The notes below the pieces were generated by a model. The model was not told the DNA's origin. It searched no databases and saw only the letters and a list, made by a program, of their open reading frames with translations. A program made the position numbers and the translations under genes. Shown here piece after piece: positions 16,499-23,560 of a stretch of DNA of 64,000 nt. Numbering within the stretch: position 1 is the first letter of the stretch; every line of letters starts with the position of its first letter. Origin of the DNA: Variovorax sp. V93 (GTDB taxonomy: Bacteria; Pseudomonadota; Gammaproteobacteria; Burkholderiales; Burkholderiaceae_C); contig NZ_AP028669.1 of assembly GCF_041154485.1 (NCBI RefSeq), positions 4,216,001-4,280,000 of the forward strand, read 5' to 3'.

Positions 16499-16732
16499 TC
16501 AGGCCGAAGCGGTCTTGTAATAGCGCTTGACGTGTTCGCTCAGCGAATAGCCGCCGCCTTTTTCAGGCACGGGCTTCGCCGCGGGCGCAGCGGCTTCGAC
16601 CGCCGCCGCGGGGGTGTCGGCCATCTTCGGAAGCACCGAAACCGCGGCAACCGCGGCACCGGCGCCGGCGGCACCTAGAAAGAAACCTCGACGCGAGGCC
16701 GGCTGGGTGCCGGCCGCTTGGCTGTCCTGCAT
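16499..16732 (-). CDS. Small Tat-signal protein of formate dehydrogenase loci (FdhX-like)
   Basis: A 77-residue protein. It has a twin-arginine signal (SRRGFFLG at about 13-20), an Ala-rich hydrophobic stretch, a Pro/Ala spacer, and the conserved end YSLSEHVKRYYKTA. This matches the short 'formate dehydrogenase region Tat target' family that sits just before the alpha subunit in many bacteria. It probably helps maturation or export of the alpha subunit. GGAG sits 7 bases before the ATG. The 109-bp gap upstream contains an inverted repeat (16762-16791) and is the likely promoter region of the fdh structural operon. Confidence 0.82.
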   Translation of the reverse strand: MQDSQAAGTQPASRRGFFLGAAGAGAAVAAVSVLPKMADTPAAAVEAAAPAAKPVPEKGGGYSLSEHVKRYYKTASA

Positions 16733-16761
16733 GTGATCTCCAGGAGTGGCTGGGGGACAAA

Positions 16762-16791
16762 CCAGATATGAACCGATTTGCATACATCTGG
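16762..16791. promoter_or_regulatory. Inverted repeat upstream of the fdh structural operon
   Basis: CCAGATATG and CATACATCTGG form two arms around a 10-base spacer; the arms pair with a single-base bulge. The site is 30 bp before the start of the small Tat-signal gene, in the only sizeable gap (109 bp) between the TorD-like gene and the structural subunits. That is where an operator for formate-, nitrate- or redox-dependent control would be expected. The cognate regulator cannot be named from the sequence. Confidence 0.5.
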
Positions 16792-16841
16792 ATACTAGTC
16801 GAGACCCTTATTCCCGACCATCAAGCTCTTCCTTTGAACGA

Positions 16842-17459
16842 TCAACCGAGCATGTCGAAGCCTTGGACTTCGACCTCGGCGAAGGCCCGGGTGAAGCCGG
16901 CCAGCGACGCATAGAAATGCGCCTTCGGATGTTGGGCCACCGCATCGCACAGCGTCGGCAGCCACGACTGCAGGTGGGTGGCAAAAAAAGCCTGCTGCTG
17001 CGCGAGGTTGGCCACCGCCGCGTCGTCGCCGGCAATAAGGTAGCGCATCACCTCGAACAGGCAGGCAACATGGTCTTCGCTTTCGGACACGGCCTCGCCG
17101 CGCGCGAGCCCGAGCCGTGCCAGGTCGGTGCGAAGCTGCGCCAGCGGCTTGTCGTTGAGAAAGCCGCTCAGGTAGTGCGAGCCGAACAGGTAGATCTCGG
17201 GCTTGCCCATGCCGCCGAAGAGCGCGTCGTACTCGGCATGCACCGCGGCCGCGTCGGTGCCGCGCGCCGCGCCGACCAGCTGCCGCCAGGGCTCCTCGAG
17301 GAAGGCGCCGGCCGCGGGCGCCTCGGTGGGCGCCACGCCGAAGGCGCCGAGCAGCTCGGCGTCGGGCGCCGCATACCAGAGGCGCGCGAGCAGGCCGTAG
17401 ACCTCGGCCCGCGCGATCTCCTCGTCGAGCGCCGAGGTCATGGGAGGAAATTCGCTCAT
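16842..17459 (-). CDS. TorD/DmsD-like molybdoenzyme chaperone
   Basis: A 205-residue, mostly helical protein. It has the TorD-family pattern: an early AEVYGLLARLWYAAPD helix, an EYDALFGGMGKPEIYLFGSHY segment in the middle and an EDHVACLFEVMRYL helix. Such chaperones bind Tat signals of molybdoenzymes until the cofactor is inserted. In this context the client is the alpha subunit encoded downstream. Its start overlaps the end of the polyferredoxin gene by 4 bp. Confidence 0.85.
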   Translation of the reverse strand: MSEFPPMTSALDEEIARAEVYGLLARLWYAAPDAELLGAFGVAPTEAPAAGAFLEEPWRQLVGAARGTDAAAVHAEYDALFGGMGKPEIYLFGSHYLSGFLNDKPLAQLRTDLARLGLARGEAVSESEDHVACLFEVMRYLIAGDDAAVANLAQQQAFFATHLQSWLPTLCDAVAQHPKAHFYASLAGFTRAFAEVEVQGFDMLG

Positions 17460-19594
17460 AGCTGCGTGATCTTCATTTCGTTTTGCGCGCTGTACAGGTC
17501 GATCACCCGGCAGTCGCTGCACATCTTGAGCCGCTCGAGCGCCTCGCCCTGGAACATGGCGTGGCCCGCGAGCCTGCCGAGCATCGCCTCGATGGCCTTC
17601 TGCGTGCCGAAGGGCTTGCCGCAGCGGATGCAGGCCCAGGGCTTGGCCTCGTTGAGCACCACGGGCTGCTTGCGCTCAGGGGCGGCGAGCAGGCGCGGCA
17701 CGAGCGCAATCGCGTTCTCGGGGCAGGTGGTTGCGCACAGCCCGCACTGCACGCAGTTCTTCTCGATGAAGCGCAGCTGCGGCGCATTCTGGTTGTCCTG
17801 CAGCGCGCTCGCGGGGCAGGCGCTCACGCAGGCCAGGCACAGCGTGCAGCTGTCCCTGTTGACCGTGACCGCGCCAAAGGGGGAGCCGGCGGGCAGTGCG
17901 ATTTCAAGCGCTGCGGCGGCATCGGCAGGCGGCGCCGACAACGCGGGCGCCTGTGCCATCAGGTGGTCGAGCGTCATCTCGAGCGTGCCGCGCTTCTCGG
18001 CGCCCACGGCAAAGCGCGCGGCAGCGGCGGGCACGCGCTGGCGCGTGGCGCGCAGGCCGGCCAGGGCCGCATCGAGCGCAGCCGGCGTGCCGGCCTCGAC
18101 CAGGTGGAAGTGGGTGCCGGAGTAGCCCAGGCCCGTCAGCAGCGCCTGCGCGACGGCCATCTGCTTCTTCAGCGCTTCGAGGTATTGCGGCGCCTCCTCG
18201 CCGATGGCGAGCACCGCCACCTGCGAGGCGCCGAAGGCGATGGCGCTGAGCCACAGGTCGATGCCGGTGCTCGCAACATGCATGAGCGCCACCGGCAGCA
18301 CGTGCGCGGGCACGCCGGCGAGACCGTCCCGCTTGCCGCGCCCCAGCTGGGCCGCGCGGCCGAGCTGTTCGATGAGCGCCTGCCCGCCCTCTTCGCTGTG
18401 CAGCAGCACCGTGGCGTCGCGGCCGCCGGCCCCTAGATAGGTGGCGAGCAGCGTGCGCAGCTTGCGGCCCTGGTCGGGCGTGCGCGGGTAGGTGTAGCCC
18501 AGCGCACCGGTCGGGCACACGGTAGTGCAGGCGCCGCAGCCCACGCAGAGCTGCGGATTGACGACGATGCGCTGGCGCTCCTTGTCGCTCGAGATGGCAT
18601 GCGCCGAGCAGACCTCGACGCAGGCGTTGCAGCCCACCACTTCGTTGCGGCTGTGGGCGCAGAGCTTCTGCTTGTAGTCGAAGAATTTCGGCTTCTCGAA
18701 TTCACCCACCAGCTCGCGCAGGCGCAGCACGGTCGACAGACCTTCGGCATGCGCCAGCCCGCCGGCCAGGTGGAAATAGCCCTGCGGCGGCGCATGCCAG
18801 TCGATCAGCGCGCGCGCGCCCAGGTCGAGCACCAGGTCGAACTCGGCATCGAGCGCCTCGGACGCGCGGCCGAAGTGGATGGCGCCGGCCACGCTGCAGG
18901 CTTTTTCGCAATCGCGGTGGGAGGTGCACTTCGCCATGTCGATCTGGTAGTCGAGCCCGATCGCCTGCTCGGGGCAGGCGCTCAGGCACGCATTGCAGCG
19001 CGTGCACAGGTCGAGGTCGATGGGGTTGTCGCGCGTCCAGCGCAGCGAAAAGGCGCCGAGCCAGCCCGTGAGCGATGCGATGCGCCCCGCCATCACGGGC
19101 CAGCGGCGTTCCTGCGCGCCGCCGGCGGCGCCGGGGCCGGTGGAGAAGATGGAGACCTGCAGCGAATCGGCCACCAGCGCGGCGGCCTTCTCGGCCGCAT
19201 CGAGCGCGCCGACGATCAGGAGCCGGCCCCGGCTCGCGTAGCTCACGGTCGCAACCGGATCGGGCTCGGGCAGGTGGGCCACGGCCAGCAGCGCGGCGAT
19301 CTTGGGGCTCGCGCTCTTGGCGTCGCGGCTCCAGCCGCCGGTTTCGCGGATGTTCACGAAGCGGATCGGCGAGGTTGCGCCCTCGGTCTGTTCGGCCAGC
19401 TCGGTGAACAGCCGGCGCTCCTGCGTGCAGGCCACCACCACGTCGTCGCCCGAGCGGATGGCGCGCTGGAAAGCCGGCGCCTCGCGGCGGCACAGCGTGG
19501 AATGAAGGGGCAGCGGCTCAGCCAGCGCCGCGCCGAGCGTCTTCGGCTCGAGCGGCATCGTCTGGTTGCAGTCGCAGATCAGCGTTGTGGTCAT
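17456..19594 (-). CDS. Multi-cluster polyferredoxin of the formate dehydrogenase locus
   Basis: A 712-residue cytoplasmic iron-sulfur protein. Ferredoxin-type motifs occur as CTRCNACLSACP (Cys197-207), CVGCGACTTVCP, CTLCLACVSACP and CVQCGLCATTCP. Further cysteine sets are C-x5-C-x3-C (223-233), CNACVEVC, and a C-terminal CIRCGKPF...CSDC pair that may bind zinc. The N-terminal 150 residues contain a CDC motif and a Rossmann-like stretch, loosely like heterodisulfide-reductase-type proteins; that resemblance is an inference. It overlaps the DUF3306 gene by 77 bp and the torD-like gene by 4 bp. It has no signal peptide, so it cannot be a direct part of the exported enzyme. It may feed electrons or clusters to enzyme assembly. 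Confidence 0.8.
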   Translation of the reverse strand: MTTTLICDCNQTMPLEPKTLGAALAEPLPLHSTLCRREAPAFQRAIRSGDDVVVACTQERRLFTELAEQTEGATSPIRFVNIRETGGWSRDAKSASPKIAALLAVAHLPEPDPVATVSYASRGRLLIVGALDAAEKAAALVADSLQVSIFSTGPGAAGGAQERRWPVMAGRIASLTGWLGAFSLRWTRDNPIDLDLCTRCNACLSACPEQAIGLDYQIDMAKCTSHRDCEKACSVAGAIHFGRASEALDAEFDLVLDLGARALIDWHAPPQGYFHLAGGLAHAEGLSTVLRLRELVGEFEKPKFFDYKQKLCAHSRNEVVGCNACVEVCSAHAISSDKERQRIVVNPQLCVGCGACTTVCPTGALGYTYPRTPDQGRKLRTLLATYLGAGGRDATVLLHSEEGGQALIEQLGRAAQLGRGKRDGLAGVPAHVLPVALMHVASTGIDLWLSAIAFGASQVAVLAIGEEAPQYLEALKKQMAVAQALLTGLGYSGTHFHLVEAGTPAALDAALAGLRATRQRVPAAAARFAVGAEKRGTLEMTLDHLMAQAPALSAPPADAAAALEIALPAGSPFGAVTVNRDSCTLCLACVSACPASALQDNQNAPQLRFIEKNCVQCGLCATTCPENAIALVPRLLAAPERKQPVVLNEAKPWACIRCGKPFGTQKAIEAMLGRLAGHAMFQGEALERLKMCSDCRVIDLYSAQNEMKITQL

Positions 19595-20174
19595 CGGTCT
19601 TCTGGCTTGCGGGCTGCGCATCTGCAACCTGCTGGCTGGGGAGGAATTCCTCCGGAGGCTGGGACTGTGCCACGTCCGGCGGTGCGGCGCCTTGCGGGGT
19701 TTCCGCGGGGACAGCGGGTTCCTGCTGTTGCGCCTCGGCCTCTTCCTCGTGCTCGAACAGCCTGAGGAACTTGGCGCTGGCCATCTGGCGCAGCACGCTG
19801 TCGGGAATCGGCGTCGATTGGGAATAGTCGTCCACGTAGGTGTCCATGCCGTCCATCACGTTGAACTGCGGATCGGCAAAGAGCTTTCTGAAAGCCGTGT
19901 TTTTCACCTCGGGCGCGACGTTCCTGGCCACGAAGGGCCGGAAGTCGGACTCGGGCGTGAGCGCTTGCGCTTCGGCGAGCGTGGGCGGGGGTATTTCCGC
20001 TTGCCCTTCGGCGGGAAGGCCGGCCGCGGGGCTCGCAGCTGCGGTCACAGGCGTTGGGGTTTCGACGCGCGCACCGGCCGCCTCTTCCACCTCTTGCACG
20101 GCGGGAGGAGGCGAGAGCTCTTCGCGCGCTTCCTTCTTGCGGCGCGACCAGCGGTCGAAGAAATTCTCAGACAT
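19518..20174 (-). CDS. DUF3306 family protein
   Basis: A 218-residue protein that begins with the family signature FFDRWSRRK. A long Pro/Glu/Ala-rich linker follows, then a conserved core at about 100-165 (VKNTAFRKLFADPQFN...LRQMASAKFLRLF). The tail from 165 on is low-complexity. DUF3306 and DUF3305 genes are usual companions of formate dehydrogenase clusters, but no biochemical role is established that I know of. Its last 77 bp overlap the polyferredoxin start in another frame, an unusually long overlap that implies coupled translation. Confidence 0.82.
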   Translation of the reverse strand: MSENFFDRWSRRKKEAREELSPPPAVQEVEEAAGARVETPTPVTAAASPAAGLPAEGQAEIPPPTLAEAQALTPESDFRPFVARNVAPEVKNTAFRKLFADPQFNVMDGMDTYVDDYSQSTPIPDSVLRQMASAKFLRLFEHEEEAEAQQQEPAVPAETPQGAAPPDVAQSQPPEEFLPSQQVADAQPASQKTDDHNADLRLQPDDAARAEDARRGAG

Positions 20175-20712
20175 CGCCCGCTCCGCGCCCGCGCTTCTTC
20201 TCGGTCGACACGCTGGCCGCGTTGCCGAAGCGGTCGACCAGCGGACGGAAGCTCTCGGGACGCTTGCGGCGCTTGGGCTCGATCACGTAATGCGCCTGCA
20301 CGAAGCCGCGCATCCACTCGATCACCTCCTCGGGCGCGGGCACCTGCTCCACCGTTTCCTGCGCGTCGAGCCAGCGGCCGGCCTCGTTGTAGCTGAGGCT
20401 CACCACCACCGGCCGCGCGATCGGCTCGTCGGCCACCGTGGGCTCTTCCTCCATGCGCCACAGCACGAACCAGCAGGGCGCGGGCGTGGTGGCGTTCAGG
20501 TGGTAGCCCTCCACGTCGTCGCGGAATAGCTCGGTCTTGAAGCCGGGGTGCAGCCAGCGCTGCGCGCTCTCGTTCGCCTCGAGCAGGCGCGGCTCGGTGC
20601 CGAAGCCGGGCTGGTCGGGGCCGACGCTTTCGAGAATCCAGCGCCAGGACTGCCAGCGGCTCTCGACGCGCTCGCGGCGCATCACGACGGCAACATCGAT
20701 GGAAGGATTCAT
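20167..20712 (-). CDS. DUF3305 family protein
   Basis: A 181-residue soluble protein. It starts with the pattern VAVVMRRERVESRWQSWRW, typical of DUF3305. A middle segment rich in acidic and aromatic residues (WFVLWRMEEEP, LSYNEAGRWLDAQETVEQVP) is followed by a basic C-terminus. It overlaps the DUF3306 gene by 8 bp and lies 31 bp after modC, so molybdate uptake and this accessory group probably share a transcript. The role is unknown; the steady pairing with DUF3306 suggests they act as one unit. Confidence 0.8.
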   Translation of the reverse strand: MNPSIDVAVVMRRERVESRWQSWRWILESVGPDQPGFGTEPRLLEANESAQRWLHPGFKTELFRDDVEGYHLNATTPAPCWFVLWRMEEEPTVADEPIARPVVVSLSYNEAGRWLDAQETVEQVPAPEEVIEWMRGFVQAHYVIEPKRRKRPESFRPLVDRFGNAASVSTEKKRGRGAGDV

Positions 20713-20743
20713 GCGGCGATCGTAGCGCCGCCGCATGCCGCTT

Positions 20744-21537
<794 letters not shown>

Positions 21538-21541
<4 letters not shown>

Positions 21542-22293
21542 GGCTTGCCGAAGCCGTAGCGCGCCAGGACTTCACGCGCGGCGTCGCTGGAAAGAAAGGC
21601 CACGAAATCCGCGGCCAGCGTTTTCTGCCGGCTTTCGGCGACCACCGCGACCGGGTAGGTCACCGGCGAGGAACCCGTGGGCGCAAAGGCGACCCTGACC
21701 TTCTCGCTCATCACGGCCGCATCGGTGCGGTAGACGAAACCGGCCTCGACCTCGCCGCGGGCCACGTAGTCGAGCACCTGGCGCACGCTGTCGGCCTGCA
21801 CGAACTTCGGTTCGAGCACGCTCCAGAGTCCCGCCCCTTCCAGCACCTGCCGCGTGTAGCGGCCGACCGGCACGGTGGCTGTCTTGCCGACGGCAATCCT
21901 CCGGACGCCCGCGCCGGAAAGGTCCTGCAGCGACTTGACGCCGGCCGCGCCCTTGGCCGGCTCGATCAGCACCAGGGCGTTGCTCGCGAAGTTGCGGCGC
22001 GTGGCCGCATCGATGAGCTTCTGTTCGACGGCGCGGCCCATGGTCTCCTGGTCCGCGCTCGCGAACACGTCGACCGGGGCACCCTGCCCGATCTGCTGCA
22101 GCAGCACGCCCGAGGCCGCGAAATTGAAGCGCACCGTGGCGCCCGGCTTCGTGGCCTCGAATTTCGGTCCCAGTTCCTTGAACGCGTCCGTCAGGCTGGC
22201 AGCCGCGGACACGGTGATCTGCTGGGCCGCCGCGCCCAGCGGCAACACCATGGCCAGCACAAGAGGCAGAAGAAGAAGACGCAACGCACGCAT
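21538..22293 (-). CDS. modA: Molybdate ABC transporter substrate-binding protein
   Basis: A 251-residue periplasmic binding protein with a signal peptide of about 23 residues (cut after GAAAQ). The mature start TVSAAASLTDAFKEL holds the Ser residues that bind the oxyanion in ModA. FNFAASGVLLQQI and a VDVFASAD segment are also typical. It lies 40 bp after modB and overlaps modC by 4 bp. Confidence 0.92.
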
Positions 22294-22333
22294 GGACGGG
22301 TTTCCTGGTTTTCCTGGTTGGGGGGTGGATCGC

Positions 22334-23017
22334 TCAGCGCAGCGAGAAGAAGCGGTTCGACAGCACCAGCACGGTGACCGACAGCAGCGAGGTCACCACC
22401 ACCAGCAGCAGCGCCAGGTCGTCATGGCCGGCCTGCACGGCGTCGTAGATGGCCATCGACAGGGTCTGGGTCTGCTGCGGAATGGAGCCCGCCACCATCA
22501 GCGAGGCGCCGAATTCGCCCATGGCGCGCGCGAACGCGAGCAGGGTGCCGGCCAGGATGCCGGGCCAGGCCAGCGGCAGCGTCACGCGCAGAAAAACCGA
22601 GAGCGGCGACTGGCGCAGCGTGCTGGCGGCGGCTTCGAGCGAGCGGTCCACGCCCGCGAAAGCGGCGCTCGCCGACTTCAGCACCAGCGGCAGCGCCACC
22701 ACGGCCGACGCCACCACGGCGCCATGCCAGCTGAAGATGATGCTGTAGTCGAAATGCTCGCGCAGCCAGCTGCCGAGCGGGCTGTGGCGCCCCGCCGCCA
22801 CCAGGATGGCATAGCCGATGACCGTGGGCGGCAGCACCAGCGGCAGCATGAACACCGCCTCGAGCACCATGCGGCCCGGGAACCGCTGGCGCGCGAACAC
22901 CCAGCCCAGCGCCACGCCGGCAATGAGCGCCAGCAGGGTCGCGACCGCGGCCACCTTGAGCGACAGCACCAGCGGGAACCAGTCGGCCGAGGCGATGAGG
23001 GAGTTCGTCGTATTCAT
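22334..23017 (-). CDS. modB: Molybdate ABC transporter permease
   Basis: A 227-residue inner-membrane permease with about five helices. The EAA loop (EAAASTLRQSPLSVFLRVTLPLAWPGI) and the early PLVLPPTVIGY segment mark the ModB family. The ATG at 23017 is chosen because the N-terminus aligns there; the upstream in-frame ATG at 23059 adds a non-conserved leader. The start codon sits inside a palindromic element (23006-23029), which implies that transcription or translation is controlled at this point. Confidence 0.9.
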   Translation of the reverse strand: MNTTNSLIASADWFPLVLSLKVAAVATLLALIAGVALGWVFARQRFPGRMVLEAVFMLPLVLPPTVIGYAILVAAGRHSPLGSWLREHFDYSIIFSWHGAVVASAVVALPLVLKSASAAFAGVDRSLEAAASTLRQSPLSVFLRVTLPLAWPGILAGTLLAFARAMGEFGASLMVAGSIPQQTQTLSMAIYDAVQAGHDDLALLLVVVTSLLSVTVLVLSNRFFSLR

Positions 23018-23029
23018 GAAGATACAACG
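23006..23029. promoter_or_regulatory. Candidate ModE-type operator over the modB start
   Basis: On the minus strand the site reads CGTTGTAT, eight spacer bases, then ATACGACG; seven of eight arm positions pair. The arms resemble the CGTTATAT/ATATAACG halves of the E. coli Mo-box. The modB ATG lies in the spacer. The left arm shares CG-Y-TGTATC with the site at 23093-23117. A ModE-like regulator gene ends 111 bp upstream of modB, so local control is plausible. Confidence 0.45.
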
Positions 23030-23092
23030 CAATTGTTGCACGAACGGACTTTCCCCCATGCAGGGGCGTCCGTGGCAGGTGCAGGAGGATGG

Positions 23093-23117
23093 CGCCGATA
23101 TCCCTTCGGATACAGCG
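23093..23117. promoter_or_regulatory. Second candidate ModE-type site in the modE-modB gap
   Basis: On the minus strand it reads CGCTGTATCC, four spacer bases, then GGATATCGGCG. The arms pair with one bulged base. The half-site CGCTGTATC repeats that of the site at 23006-23029 (CGTTGTATC), about 88 bp apart. Two related half-sites in one 111-bp gap make chance less likely, but no consensus search could be run. Confidence 0.4.
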
Positions 23118-23128
23118 CGTGGGACAGT

Positions 23129-23476
23129 TCAGGGTGCCAGCAGGCGCGTCAGCGCGCGCACGTCCGCCGCCGTGGCCAGGCGCGCGGCGTTCTCGATGGC
23201 GCGGTAGTGCTTGACGATTTCCTCGCCCACCGGGGTGAGCGCCGTGCCGCCGCCGCGCGAGCCGCCGGCCGCGGTGTTCACGGCCGGGGAGCTCAGGGCG
23301 TTGTTCATTTCATCGATCAGCATCCAGGCACGCCGGTACGACATGCCCAGCTGGCGCGCTGCGGCAGAGATCGAGCCGGTTTCCGCCACCGCCTCCAGCA
23401 CGGCGACCTTGCCGGGGCCGAAGGCGATGCTGTCGTCCCTGTAGATGCGCAGGCGGAACTGGACTCTGGTTTTCAT
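23129..23476 (-). CDS. ModE-like winged-helix regulator, DNA-binding domain only
   Basis: A 115-residue protein matching the N-terminal DNA-binding half of ModE: LRIYRDDSIAFGPGKVAVLEAV, then the helix-turn-helix TGSISAAARQLGMSYRRAWM at 33-52, and a GGGTALTPVGEEIV wing. Full ModE has about 260 residues with two molbindin domains that bind molybdate. These are absent, so it cannot sense molybdate in the usual way. It lies between fdsA (84 bp before) and modB (111 bp after) and is the likely regulator of mod and perhaps the fdh genes. Confidence 0.83.
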   Translation of the reverse strand: MKTRVQFRLRIYRDDSIAFGPGKVAVLEAVAETGSISAAARQLGMSYRRAWMLIDEMNNALSSPAVNTAAGGSRGGGTALTPVGEEIVKHYRAIENAARLATAADVRALTRLLAP

Positions 23477-23560
23477 GCCGGTGGTGATGCGAAGGAACGG
23501 TGCGGGAGGAGCTTGGCGCCAAGGTTAAACCATGGCCCCGCCGTCCTCGCCGCCCCGCCC

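Noticed and set aside
12776..16678. A 1300-residue plus-strand frame opposite the formate dehydrogenase alpha and beta genes
   Set aside because: Composition is dominated by His, Gly and Arg, with no motif; it is the complement of clear coding sequence.
23477..23560. A small fdsD gene between fdsA and the modE-like gene
   Set aside because: The gap is only 84 bp and holds no open frame of suitable length.
23477..23560. A riboswitch for molybdenum cofactor before the modE-like gene
   Set aside because: The gap is short and shows no multi-stem pattern; the dyads further down fit protein binding better.
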